IMG/VR virus record: IMGVR_UViG_3300028194_000701
Coordinates: 1-21,150 of that record
DNA length: 21,150 bases
Direction: 5' to 3' (one strand)
Source of the DNA: a virus
The notes under the pieces were generated by a model. The model was not told where the DNA came from and searched no databases. It worked only from the letters and a program-made list of their open reading frames with translations. The translations under genes were made by a program, and so were the position numbers. Position 1 is the first letter of the stretch. Each line of letters begins with the position of its first letter. This document shows, piece by piece, positions 1-5,672 of the stretch.

Positions 1-86
1 TTACGAGTGTATTTCTTTTTATTTTTATACACATTTGGCTTCATAGCATCATATATTTCTTTCATTGTTGTTTTTATTGTTTTCAT
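1..86 (-). CDS. Small Lys-rich hypothetical protein (3' end off window)
   Basis: An open frame of 28 codons runs leftward from an ATG at position 86 to the window edge; the last two bases seen are AA, so a stop could lie immediately outside. The visible peptide begins MKTIKTTMKEIYDAMKPN and is rich in lysine. The start has a purine-rich context and follows the gene at 148-291 by about 60 bases on the same strand, so it may be the last gene of the unit that starts at the motif at 298-328. No family is recognised and no function is proposed. The frame is short enough that it could be chance. Confidence 0.4.
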   Translation of the reverse strand, partial: MKTIKTTMKEIYDAMKPNVYKNKKKYTR

Positions 87-147
87 CTACCACGAAAAGC
101 CCATACTGATCAAGTATGAGCTATTAGTTTCGTCAGTTGGGTTTATA

Positions 148-291
148 TCAACTTGTTACGTAAGTTAGACCTTTGTAGTTAAACCATGAGTTTATGTTGT
201 CTGGTATACTATCTATAGTGTAACCTTTTAATAATTTGCCATCTAATCTCATTAGAGACCTGTCGCTTGGGTAAAATTTAATTGTTTTCAT
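148..291 (-). CDS. Small hypothetical protein, 47 aa
   Basis: A 47-residue frame begins MKTIKFYPSDRSLMRLDG and ends at a TGA at 148-150. It starts only 6 bases after the GATAAT half of the bipartite motif at 298-328, which is the best evidence that it is a real, transcribed gene. Its first residues (MKTIK) match those of the next small gene to the left (1-86), perhaps through shared translation-start context or ancestry. A second frame after its stop stays open for about 20 codons, so a frameshifted longer product is possible. No signal peptide, membrane segment or known domain is seen. Confidence 0.5.
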   Translation of the reverse strand: MKTIKFYPSDRSLMRLDGKLLKGYTIDSIPDNINSWFNYKGLTYVTS

Positions 292-297
292 ATTGTT

Positions 298-328
298 ATT
301 ATCCGTTAGTATTCGTATTTAGTTTGTA
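298..328 (-). promoter_or_regulatory. Bipartite promoter-like motif, copy 1
   Basis: On the minus strand this reads TACAAACTAAATACGA, nine variable bases, then GATAAT, ending 6 bases before the ATG at 291. It lies inside the last codons of the gene at 299-481. Confidence 0.6.
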
Positions 329-481
329 TTTTTTAATTAATGCTCTTACTTCTGCACCTAATTCTTGATCATTAGGACATTTAATAGTTAGTTCTCTGAC
401 TACTATTCCTACTGTTGCTAGTAAAGACTTTTCTTCTTCTCTATGTTCTTCCATAAAATCCCATTCTCTATCTCTATTCAT
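299..481 (-). CDS. Small acidic hypothetical protein, 60 aa
   Basis: A 60-residue charged protein (MNRDREWDFMEEHREEEKS...) with a Glu-rich N-terminal third and a predicted helical middle. The start overlaps the end of the upstream gene (474-644) by 8 bases, so translation is probably coupled. Its last codons (ending KYKLNTNTNG) are written in the bipartite promoter-like motif of the next gene at 298-328, so the C-terminus is partly dictated by the regulatory sequence. No domain recognised. Confidence 0.6.
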   Translation of the reverse strand: MNRDREWDFMEEHREEEKSLLATVGIVVRELTIKCPNDQELGAEVRALIKKYKLNTNTNG

Positions 482-644
482 TTTCTATACTTAAATTTAT
501 TATTAATTCACCTTCATATATTTTTCTTGCTTGGCTTAGTGAGTATGTCCACTTCTGCCACTCTGTTCCACATTTCTGTGTCCAACCGTAGATACCATCT
601 TGTATATCTTGAGCGATTGCTTCTATTTTTTGTTGTTCAGTCAT
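474..644 (-). CDS. Small hypothetical protein, 56 aa
   Basis: A 56-residue frame begins MTEQQKIEAIAQDIQDGIYG and ends in a TAG at 474-476. It overlaps its upstream neighbour (637-945) by 8 bases and its downstream neighbour (299-481) by 8 bases, the same overlap on both sides, as expected of a co-translated operon. The N-terminal 17 residues look helical; the middle carries three Trp residues (GWTQKCGTEWQKWTYS). The family is not recognised. The gene is too short for routine gene callers, but its operon position supports it. Confidence 0.6.
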   Translation of the reverse strand: MTEQQKIEAIAQDIQDGIYGWTQKCGTEWQKWTYSLSQARKIYEGELIINLSIENE

Positions 645-945
645 TATTTCTAAAATTTAATTCTTCTACGTTTTCAGTTGTAGCACATTGGCCTTCATCT
701 TTCAATATCATTTGTAAGCTTAATATTGTATAGTTTATCACTAAATTATATTCTTCGTATACATATTTAGGAATGTCGTTGGACATTGAGTAATCATACT
801 CTAAAAAGTTTTGCAGATTGTATAGATTATCTAATACTTTTTCTATACTAGGAATACAATTTATTTTATGATTATAAGTTATTTCTTGAGCTTTATAGTG
901 ATTAACACTTAGTAATAAAGCTATACTAATTATAATTCTTTTCAT
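637..945 (-). CDS. Secreted hypothetical protein, 102 aa
   Basis: The N-terminus MKRIIISIALLLSVNHYKAQ is a clear Sec signal peptide: basic start, hydrophobic core, and a cleavage site after AQ of the kind common in Flavobacteriia. The mature part is about 82 residues, acidic, rich in Tyr and Asn, with two Cys that could form a disulfide. It is the second gene of a four-gene set (955-1137, then this, 474-644, 299-481) led by the motif at 1160-1190. An exported phage protein in an early-type region could modify the host envelope, for example in superinfection exclusion, but this is inferred only from the signal peptide and location. Confidence 0.65.
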   Translation of the reverse strand: MKRIIISIALLLSVNHYKAQEITYNHKINCIPSIEKVLDNLYNLQNFLEYDYSMSNDIPKYVYEEYNLVINYTILSLQMILKDEGQCATTENVEELNFRNND

Positions 946-954
946 AATTATATT

Positions 955-1137
955 TTATTGGTAAGCTGGACAAGCATTATAGTGATGAGCACGAGCAATA
1001 ATTTTACCGTTAAATTTCTTTTTAACTCCTGATTTATGAGCTGTTTGCATAGTTGAGCAAGATGTTGCTATTGCTACTAATACTATCATTAGTATTCCTG
1101 TAATTGACGTAATCGCCGTTTTTTCTGATTTATTCAT
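955..1137 (-). CDS. Probable small lipoprotein or membrane protein, 60 aa
   Basis: The protein has a short polar N-terminus, a hydrophobic stretch (residues about 9-25) and then A-T-S-C, which resembles a lipobox with Cys at residue 27. The remaining 33 residues are basic and contain His/Cys (HHYNACPAYQ). It is the first gene after the bipartite motif at 1160-1190, with 22 bases between GATAAT and the ATG. It may be a lipoprotein displayed in the envelope; a plain single-pass membrane protein is the alternative. No homologous family is recognised. Confidence 0.6.
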   Translation of the reverse strand: MNKSEKTAITSITGILMIVLVAIATSCSTMQTAHKSGVKKKFNGKIIARAHHYNACPAYQ

Positions 1138-1159
1138 ATTTATTTTATTTTATATTATT

Positions 1160-1190
1160 ATTATCTATTAGTGTTCGTGTTTAGTTTGTA
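1160..1190 (-). promoter_or_regulatory. Bipartite promoter-like motif, copy 2
   Basis: Minus-strand TACAAACTAAACACGA, nine bases, GATAAT. One base differs from the consensus. It lies in the 53-base gap before the lipoprotein-like gene (ATG at 1137) and directly abuts the stop of the previous gene. Confidence 0.65.
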
Positions 1191-1448
1191 TTAAAAGTTA
1201 TCTACCAATGTTCCATCAGGTAAATGCTTGTAATAATCTTCAATGAATATATAAGTTTCTTCAATAATTTCATTCCAATTTTCAGCCTGAGATTGAGTAA
1301 GTTTACCGTTTTCAAGATCTTCCCACATTTCTAATTGCATTTGAGACAAGTTTAACATAGCGTAACATAGTTGATCAGAAGGATAATTCTTATTACTTGT
1401 TGAAGACATTAGTGCAAATGCACCTATAGTCATTATTATTTTTTTCAT
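1191..1448 (-). CDS. Exported hypothetical protein, 85 aa
   Basis: The N-terminus MKKIIMTIGAFALMSSTSNK resembles a short signal peptide. The rest is acidic and helical, with several aromatic residues near YIFIEDYYKHLPDG. Its stop codon abuts the bipartite motif of the next unit (1160-1190). It follows the 71-residue gene at 1511-1726 after 62 bases with no second copy of the motif between them, so both are probably in one transcript. Function unknown. Confidence 0.6.
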   Translation of the reverse strand: MKKIIMTIGAFALMSSTSNKNYPSDQLCYAMLNLSQMQLEMWEDLENGKLTQSQAENWNEIIEETYIFIEDYYKHLPDGTLVDNF

Positions 1449-1510
1449 ATTTAGTTATTTGTTTAAGACTACTTGTGTAGTTTCGAGTATTAAACTCTCA
1501 TCAGTTAAAC

Positions 1511-1726
1511 TTATTCATCACATTGTAGCTTCATAATGTTTAGTATAATGCCTGAGTAAGAATCTTGATCGTCAAACATTTCATTGTTAGTTTCAGAGTA
1601 ACCATTTGACATCATCACATCATCTAACTCGTTACCGAGCTTTGACCACATTGAGTTTAGTACTTTATCGACAATTGCTTGATTGTATTTTTTGTTAAGC
1701 TTTAGCTTATGTTGTTTTATATTCAT
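1511..1726 (-). CDS. Small hypothetical protein, 71 aa
   Basis: The protein begins MNIKQHKLKLNKKYNQ (basic) and ends acidic (NEMFDDQDSYSG...QCDE), giving strong charge asymmetry. No signal peptide or membrane segment is apparent. The ATG is 6 bases after GATAAT of the motif at 1733-1763. If GATAAT acts as a -10 element, the transcript would begin at or very near the start codon. No family recognised. Confidence 0.6.
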   Translation of the reverse strand: MNIKQHKLKLNKKYNQAIVDKVLNSMWSKLGNELDDVMMSNGYSETNNEMFDDQDSYSGIILNIMKLQCDE

Positions 1727-1732
1727 ATTATT

Positions 1733-1763
1733 ATTATCTATTATTTGTCGTATTTAGTTTGTA
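1733..1763 (-). promoter_or_regulatory. Bipartite promoter-like motif, copy 3
   Basis: Minus-strand TACAAACTAAATACGA, nine bases, GATAAT, six bases before the ATG at 1726. The stop codon of the 26-residue gene at 1754-1834 is formed by the TAA within ACAAACTAA. Confidence 0.65.
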
Positions 1764-1834
1764 ACGACATCTGTTATTATTATTAGTATTGAGCAAATTA
1801 ATATTGCTAAGAATAGTTTATGTTCTTTATTCAT
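1754..1834 (-). CDS. Tiny membrane protein, 26 aa
   Basis: A 26-codon frame reads MNKEHKLFLAILICSILIII then TDVVTN: a basic start followed by a single hydrophobic membrane span. Its ATG overlaps the stop of the upstream gene (1831-2031) in an ATGA arrangement, supporting coupled translation. Its final codons and stop lie inside the bipartite motif at 1733-1763 (the TAA comes from ACAAACTAA). Single-span microproteins are common in phage host-takeover regions, but no specific role can be assigned. The short length keeps confidence moderate. Confidence 0.5.
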   Translation of the reverse strand: MNKEHKLFLAILICSILIIITDVVTN

Positions 1835-2031
1835 AGTATTTGATTTAGTATTTCGTAAACATCATCTTGTTGTGATTTATCGAGTGACATAAAGACACCA
1901 TTAGCTTCACCGGGATAATTGAGTACATGATTTATAGATTGTTGAGTCATTTCTGTTTGATGAACATACTTGTCCATTTCGTCAAAAGCTTTTTGCCATG
2001 ACCAGTTTGAAGGAGAATTTGAGTGATACAT
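1831..2031 (-). CDS. Small hypothetical protein, 66 aa
   Basis: The protein begins MYHSNSPSNWSWQKAFDEMD and looks helical throughout, with many Gln and Asp residues and no membrane segment. The motif at 2061-2091 sits 29 bases upstream of its start, and it overlaps the tiny membrane protein at 1754-1834 by four bases. The pair therefore forms a two-gene unit. No domain recognised. Confidence 0.6.
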   Translation of the reverse strand: MYHSNSPSNWSWQKAFDEMDKYVHQTEMTQQSINHVLNYPGEANGVFMSLDKSQQDDVYEILNQIL

Positions 2032-2060
2032 ATTATTTATTTTATTTAGTTTATATTATT

Positions 2061-2091
2061 ATTATCTTACGACTATCGTAATTAGTTTGTA
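2061..2091 (-). promoter_or_regulatory. Bipartite promoter-like motif, copy 4
   Basis: Minus-strand TACAAACTAATTACGA, nine bases, GATAAT. One base differs from the consensus. It precedes the ATG at 2031 by 29 bases and is immediately downstream of the hairpin at 2096-2116. Confidence 0.65.
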
Positions 2092-2095
2092 ACTG

Positions 2096-2116
2096 AGTGA
2101 GAAATCGAATCTCACT
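2096..2116. repeat. Hairpin AGTGAGA / TCTCACT
   Basis: A perfect 7-base inverted repeat with a 7-base loop (aatcgaa) sits between copy 4 of the bipartite motif and the two 31-base repeats. On the leftward strand it is not followed by a T tract, so it is not a classical terminator. It could be an operator or an RNA processing structure. Confidence 0.45.
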
Positions 2117-2163
2117 AAAAACCATTTCAGTTATGTGTTGAGTAATATATTCGTTATATTTAT

Positions 2164-2194
2164 AGTCTCTAAAGTATTACTATCAACTAAGACT
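2164..2194. repeat. 31-base repeat, unit A
   Basis: This unit is bounded by AGTCT at one end and AGACT at the other, which are inverted complements. It matches unit B (2219-2249) at 27 of 31 positions. The first base that differs at one end is matched by the complementary change at the other, so the terminal pairing is preserved. Confidence 0.6.
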
Positions 2195-2218
2195 TAATTA
2201 TATGTTCACATTATTTAG

Positions 2219-2249
2219 AGTCGCTAAAGTATAATTATCAACTACGACT
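2219..2249. repeat. 31-base repeat, unit B
   Basis: Bounded by AGTCG and CGACT. It is the second copy of unit A, shifted by exactly 55 bases, with the palindrome ATAATTAT in the middle. It ends 8 bases before the stop codon of the gene at 2257-2493, so it lies in that gene's 3' untranslated region. Confidence 0.6.
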
Positions 2250-2256
2250 TTTAGTT

Positions 2257-2493
2257 TTAAGACTGAGTACTTAATTCTCTACAGAATTTTGGAACAGTAT
2301 TACTATTTGTATAAGATTTGTACTGTTGAAAGCAAGACATTGATTCGAACTTTTCTTGAAATGTTGAGTAGATTTCATCATGATCATAAGTGAATGTGAC
2401 TTCTTTCTTATTAGTAAATGTAATTACTGTATTTGTACCGAGTAAAGATTTTCTTATTACGAATCTTTTTGTTGTTAAGTTATTAGTTTTCAT
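2257..2493 (-). CDS. Small hypothetical protein, 78 aa
   Basis: The protein begins MKTNNLTTKRFVIRKSLLGT and continues with alternating beta-like segments (VITFTNKKEVTFTYDHDE) and a C-terminal region with two Cys. It is a single-gene unit: the motif at 2526-2556 lies upstream, and downstream is a 165-base gap holding two 31-base repeats and a hairpin. It resembles no family I can name. Confidence 0.55.
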   Translation of the reverse strand: MKTNNLTTKRFVIRKSLLGTNTVITFTNKKEVTFTYDHDEIYSTFQEKFESMSCFQQYKSYTNSNTVPKFCRELSTQS

Positions 2494-2525
2494 ATATTTA
2501 TTATTTATTTAGTTTAGTTATTATT

Positions 2526-2556
2526 ATTATCTGTTTGTTGTCGTATTTAGTTTGTA
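2526..2556 (-). promoter_or_regulatory. Bipartite promoter-like motif, copy 5
   Basis: Minus-strand TACAAACTAAATACGA, nine bases, GATAAT, 32 bases before the ATG at 2493. It lies in a true intergenic gap. Confidence 0.65.
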
Positions 2557-2620
2557 TAAGTGTATATTTATTTAGTTATTATTATTAGTTGTTAAGTGCA
2601 TCGCACATACTCTTATAATC

Positions 2621-2713
2621 TTACATTATATATATTAAGAATATTAATTCATAAGTGATAAAGATTATTGGTAGTATTATATCGATTGATGTTAGTTTAT
2701 TTATTATAGTCAT
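2621..2713 (-). CDS. Tiny membrane protein, 30 aa
   Basis: A 30-codon frame begins MTIINKLTSIDIILPIIFIT and ends ELIFLIYIM; it is almost entirely hydrophobic after residue 10 and would form one membrane span. It starts five bases after the stop of the gene at 2719-2895, so the two appear co-transcribed from the motif at 2922-2952. Base composition here is extremely AT-rich, so a chance hydrophobic frame cannot be excluded. The matching layout of the 1754-1834 microprotein makes a real gene more plausible. Confidence 0.4.
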   Translation of the reverse strand: MTIINKLTSIDIILPIIFITYELIFLIYIM

Positions 2714-2718
2714 AGTTA

Positions 2719-2895
2719 TTAGTTTATATATATTAGTTTTATTAAAGTATTAATTAACATTTGTTTATCTTCATTTGAATTATATTCACAATCAATTTCT
2801 ACAAATTCATTTACTTGTTTTTGTATTTCTTTTTTACTTACATAATTTGATTCAAATTGAAAGTGGTTTATAGTATCGTCATTAAAGTATTTCAT
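2719..2895 (-). CDS. Small acidic hypothetical protein, 58 aa
   Basis: A 58-residue frame begins MKYFNDDTINHFQFESNYVS and contains a Lys/Glu-rich helical middle (KKEIQKQVNEFVEIDCEYN). It is the first gene of the leftward region, with the bipartite motif at 2922-2952 starting 26 bases upstream. No signal peptide or known domain. Motif spacing and start context support it despite its size. Confidence 0.5.
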   Translation of the reverse strand: MKYFNDDTINHFQFESNYVSKKEIQKQVNEFVEIDCEYNSNEDKQMLINTLIKLIYIN

Positions 2896-2921
2896 ATTAT
2901 TTATTTATTAGTTACATATAT

Positions 2922-2952
2922 ATTATCTAAACTATGTCGTATATAGTTTGTA
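2922..2952 (-). promoter_or_regulatory. Bipartite promoter-like motif, copy 6
   Basis: Minus-strand TACAAACTATATACGA, nine bases, GATAAT. One base differs from the consensus. It heads the whole leftward region, 26 bases before the ATG at 2895, at the left edge of the divergent control region. Confidence 0.6.
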
Positions 2953-3045
2953 TAGAAAAATCAAAACGTTCTATCATCGTCGGAAATTCGTGGACGCAAT
3001 ATCGTATCGATTATTCGTATATATGCAAAACAAAATTTCAAAAAT

Positions 3046-3058
3046 CGGGGAAACCCCG
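3046..3058. repeat. GC-rich hairpin CGGGG-aaa-CCCCG
   Basis: A five-base GC stem with a three-base loop stands out in very AT-rich DNA. Read leftward it is followed by ATTTTTG, which would weakly suit a terminator or attenuator in front of the small-gene region. Read rightward it is followed by A residues and does not fit a terminator. Confidence 0.4.
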
Positions 3059-3114
3059 GGAAAAAATTGTGAATTCTCTTTAAAAAACAAAATAAAATTT
3101 TAATATTGCAGTAC

Positions 3115-3199
3115 TTTACTTATATACATCTAAGAAAGGTGACATTTACCCCCTAGAGCTATAGAATAAGGGGCATTTGTCACCCCTAGCTTAAGTAAA
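3115..3199. promoter_or_regulatory. Large nested dyad (possible operator or leader structure)
   Basis: Three nested complementary blocks are visible: TTTACTTA (3115-3122) with TAAGTAAA (3192-3199), GGTGACA (3138-3144) with TGTCACC (3178-3184), and CCCC (3149-3152) with GGGG (3170-3173). Together they could form one long interrupted stem upstream of the first late gene. Whether it works as a DNA operator or as a folded RNA leader cannot be told from sequence. Confidence 0.5.
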
Positions 3200-3269
3200 T
3201 CCACTTATTTATGTGTGATAAAGTATAATTAGGTGAAAAACCAAAGAAATTAACAAAAAACTCAAGTAT

Positions 3270-3602
3270 ATGCCGATAATAACGTCTTATCCTTTTAAGC
3301 AAGCTCCATTAAATCCAGGTGATGAGATAATAATATCAGACTCTCAGAGTAATGATCCAAGGCTTAAGACTAAAATAACTAATTTAAAGGCAATAGGTAG
3401 TTTTTCAAGTGACTCTTTTGATTTTACTCAAGGTGTACCTTCTGATACGTGGAATATTAAACATGATTTAGATAAGTTTCCTTCAGTAACAGTAGTAAAT
3501 GAGTCAAAAGAAGTAATGATAGGTAATATACAATACATAGATAAAGATAATATAACAATAACGTTTAGCGCGCCTTTCTCAGGATACGCATATTTAAACT
3601 AA
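3270..3602 (+). CDS. Small tail-fibre/structural protein, 110 aa
   Basis: The N-terminus (MPIITSYPFKQAPLNPGDEI) closely parallels that of the 851-residue fibre at 7553-10108 (MPVIYTFPTKVTPLGSDLVL, both followed by I-S-D-S), so the two share an attachment-type head domain. The C-terminal half (about residues 60-110: WNIKHDLDKFPSVTVVNES... ending in SAPFSGYAYLN) is a beta-rich module I recognise from marine phage fibre and baseplate proteins, usually with the pattern H-x-L-x-K-x-P-S-V-T-V-V. It probably sits at the fibre base or is a short fibre. It is the first gene of the rightward module, five bases before the next. Confidence 0.65.
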   Translation: MPIITSYPFKQAPLNPGDEIIISDSQSNDPRLKTKITNLKAIGSFSSDSFDFTQGVPSDTWNIKHDLDKFPSVTVVNESKEVMIGNIQYIDKDNITITFSAPFSGYAYLN

Positions 3603-3606
3603 TATA

Positions 3607-5025
3607 ATGGCAATAAATTTTTTAGACAATATTCAGCTTAATCAGAACCAGCTTTTAGGTGCTAGATTAGAAAATGTAACATCGGATCCAGGCTCAGCTC
3701 TTGGAGGAGATATAATATTCAATAGTACTAGTAATATATTAAAATATTACAATGGTTCAGCTTGGATTAGCTTAACAGCTGATACTCAAGGAATGGTAAA
3801 TTTTTCTGTAACAGGCGATAGTTCTACTACTCAAACTATTACAAACGGAGGAGATATATTATTCCAAGGTGGTACAGGTATTACTACAAGCACGTCATCA
3901 GCCGGCACTCTTGAAAAGAAAGTAACTATTGTAAATAGTCAACCTTTTAACGGTTTAACTTTAGCCTCGACAACAGGTAATGCCTCTACTATATCGGATG
4001 AAGGCACTATAACTATTGCAGCTGGTACAGGTATTACAACTACTAATAATGCTTCTGGTACTGTAACTATTGCAGCTACAGGATCTGGATCAATGAGTGA
4101 TTTTATACTTTCTGGTGATAGTGGTACTAATCAAACGATATCAGATGGTAATACATTAAATATAGCAGGTGGTACTAATATAACGACAGTTGTAGGTGCA
4201 ACAGATAAAGTTACAGTAAATTTAGATGATAATATTACTCTAGCTGGTGATTTAACTGTTACTGGTGGTGATATAACTTTAGGTGGTACAGGTCGTATTC
4301 AAGGTGTAGACACAGTTACAGATGGTACAGATGCCGCTAACAAAACTTATGTTGATAATTCTGTAGTTGGTAACTTAATATTCCAAGGTGGCTATAACGC
4401 TGCTACTAATACACCAGATCTTGATTCATCTCCATCAAATACTATTAAAAAAGGTTGGTCATATGTTGTAACAGTAGCTGGTAACTTCTTTACTGAAGCA
4501 GTTGAAGTAGGTGATTTCTTAATCGCGCAGCAAGATGCTCCAACTGCACTAGCAAACTGGGTAACTGTTCAAAATAATGTTGATTTAGCAACAGCAGCAA
4601 CAGTTGGTATTGGCAATGTTAATGTTAATGCCGCGAATACTAATAAAGGTGGTTTAACTTTAAGTTACTCTTCAGGTACAGGTACAGTAGGCGTAGATAT
4701 AGCTGGTCAAGATTCCATAGCCGCTATAACTGAAATGCAATTTTTAGTATTTGATTCGGCTGATACTGGTGTAAATGGCAAGCTAGATATTGGTTCTTTA
4801 TCAACATATGTAAATACGGTAAATTCAAAAAAATTAACAACTACCAGCCAGACTACGCATACATTTACACACAACTTAAATACATTTGATGTTATAGTAC
4901 AACTATATGATACTTCAAGTAAAGAAACAGTGTATGCAAATGTAGATAGAACAAGTGTCGATGTTGTTACAGCTACAACGGCAGCTGCAGCTTCTTTAAC
5001 TGCATTAATAACAAAAATAGGATAA
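3607..5025 (+). CDS. Tail fibre protein, 472 aa
   Basis: A Gly/Thr/Ser/Asn-rich, low-Cys protein of beta-structured fibre type. Residues 1-55 (MAINFLDNIQLNQNQLLGAR...YYNGSAWISL) form an N-terminal module seen in marine phage fibres. Residues about 90-250 contain repeats of the form GGTGITT...G-T-V-T-I. Residues about 254-325 carry a domain with NAATNTPDLD, a W-S-Y-V-V-T-V-A-G strand and V-G-D-F, which also occurs in the fibre at 7553-10108. The C-terminus (THTFTHNLNTFDVIVQLYD) resembles a fibre-tip module in T4-type fibres. It has no S74 chaperone; the next gene may supply one in trans or form a partner fibre. Confidence 0.75.
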   Translation: MAINFLDNIQLNQNQLLGARLENVTSDPGSALGGDIIFNSTSNILKYYNGSAWISLTADTQGMVNFSVTGDSSTTQTITNGGDILFQGGTGITTSTSSAGTLEKKVTIVNSQPFNGLTLASTTGNASTISDEGTITIAAGTGITTTNNASGTVTIAATGSGSMSDFILSGDSGTNQTISDGNTLNIAGGTNITTVVGATDKVTVNLDDNITLAGDLTVTGGDITLGGTGRIQGVDTVTDGTDAANKTYVDNSVVGNLIFQGGYNAATNTPDLDSSPSNTIKKGWSYVVTVAGNFFTEAVEVGDFLIAQQDAPTALANWVTVQNNVDLATAATVGIGNVNVNAANTNKGGLTLSYSSGTGTVGVDIAGQDSIAAITEMQFLVFDSADTGVNGKLDIGSLSTYVNTVNSKKLTTTSQTTHTFTHNLNTFDVIVQLYDTSSKETVYANVDRTSVDVVTATTAAAASLTALITKIG

Positions 5026-5045
5026 AAAAAATTAAATTAAATTAA

Positions 5046-5672
5046 ATGGCAATAAACTTTTTAAATGGCATAGCTGTTAGTGGTGCTAGTACTTTTTCTA
5101 GCGCACTAACCCTATCTAGTGTTGCGGAAGCAGGCGAAGAAACAGTAAGTGCTTTGTTTGAAGAGTCTGGAGTTGTTAAGAAAAAAAGCTTAGGTACTAA
5201 TGCTTTTACTAGCACTACAATACCTACAAACGCAGTTCTTACTTCAGGCAACCAAACAGTAGCTGGTATTAAAACTTTTAGCAGTGACTTAAAAGTTAGT
5301 ACTGGATCTATAGCTGTAGGTAATATAAGTAATTCTGCTACCGACGGCAGAATAGATGCTTCAAACGATGTTGTAGCTTTTTCTACGTCTGATATTAGAT
5401 TAAAAAACAATATCAAAACTATTGATAACGCTTTAGATAAAGTAAATAGTATACAAGGTATAGAGTTTGATTGGATAGAGAAAGAAAAGATTCATGGCAA
5501 TAGTGGACATGATATAGGCGTTATAGCTCAAGAAATAGAGAAAATACTACCAGACGTAGTTACCACTAGAGATAGCGGTTATAAAGCTGTTAAGTATGAA
5601 AAAATTGTACCATTACTAATAGAAGCTATAAAAGAATTAACTAACGAAGTTAACGAATTAAAAAATAAATAA
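5046..5672 (+). CDS. Short fibre protein with C-terminal S74 intramolecular chaperone, 208 aa
   Basis: The first residues (MAINFLNGIAV) copy the start of the preceding fibre. Residues about 113-208 are a peptidase S74 (endosialidase-type chaperone) domain: TSDIRLKNNI, GIEFDWIEKE, IGVIAQEIEKILPDVV, YEKIVPLLIEAIKEL, then a coiled-coil tail. In this family the domain helps the fibre trimerise and is then released by self-cleavage using a Ser-Lys dyad; here Ser115 and Lys120 are in the right places. The stalk before it is only about 110 residues, so this is a very short fibre or a chaperone carrier. Its stop overlaps the next ATG (TAATG). Confidence 0.85.
   Translation: MAINFLNGIAVSGASTFSSALTLSSVAEAGEETVSALFEESGVVKKKSLGTNAFTSTTIPTNAVLTSGNQTVAGIKTFSSDLKVSTGSIAVGNISNSATDGRIDASNDVVAFSTSDIRLKNNIKTIDNALDKVNSIQGIEFDWIEKEKIHGNSGHDIGVIAQEIEKILPDVVTTRDSGYKAVKYEKIVPLLIEAIKELTNEVNELKNK

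Larger units (their letters stand above)
2953..3269. other. Divergent gene-free control region
   Basis: These 317 bases separate the leftward small-gene region from the rightward structural genes, and no convincing gene is present. They contain a stretch with repeated CGTA-type words (about 2980-3025), a GC-rich hairpin at 3046-3058, a large nested dyad at 3115-3199, and a TATAAT at 3224-3229 that could be the -10 of a rightward promoter, although no good -35 is visible. The last 40 bases are an A-rich leader of Bacteroidota type before the ATG at 3270. Confidence 0.6.

Noticed and set aside
443-733. Plus-strand frame at 443-733 in the leftward region
   Set aside because: It is antisense to three coupled minus-strand genes with 8-base overlaps and a signal-peptide gene; its hydrophobic Phe/Leu-rich translation is what AT-rich antisense gives.
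2596-2606. Short inverted repeat GTGC-atc-GCAC
   Set aside because: The four-base stem is too short to support a function; it lies within or next to a seven-codon frame (MCDALNN) that I also did not call.
298-2952. Reading the repeated motif as a plus-strand Bacteroidota promoter (TTTAGTTTG resembling TAnnTTTG)
   Set aside because: It would drive transcription away from the adjacent starts; no plus-strand genes follow, and the -7 box match is imperfect with no -33 element at fixed spacing.
3224-3229. TATAAT before the first late gene as a definite promoter
   Set aside because: No convincing -35 is visible at the right distance and the genome is AT-rich; it differs from TATAAATAA and has a different distance to its ATG, so it is mentioned only within the control region.
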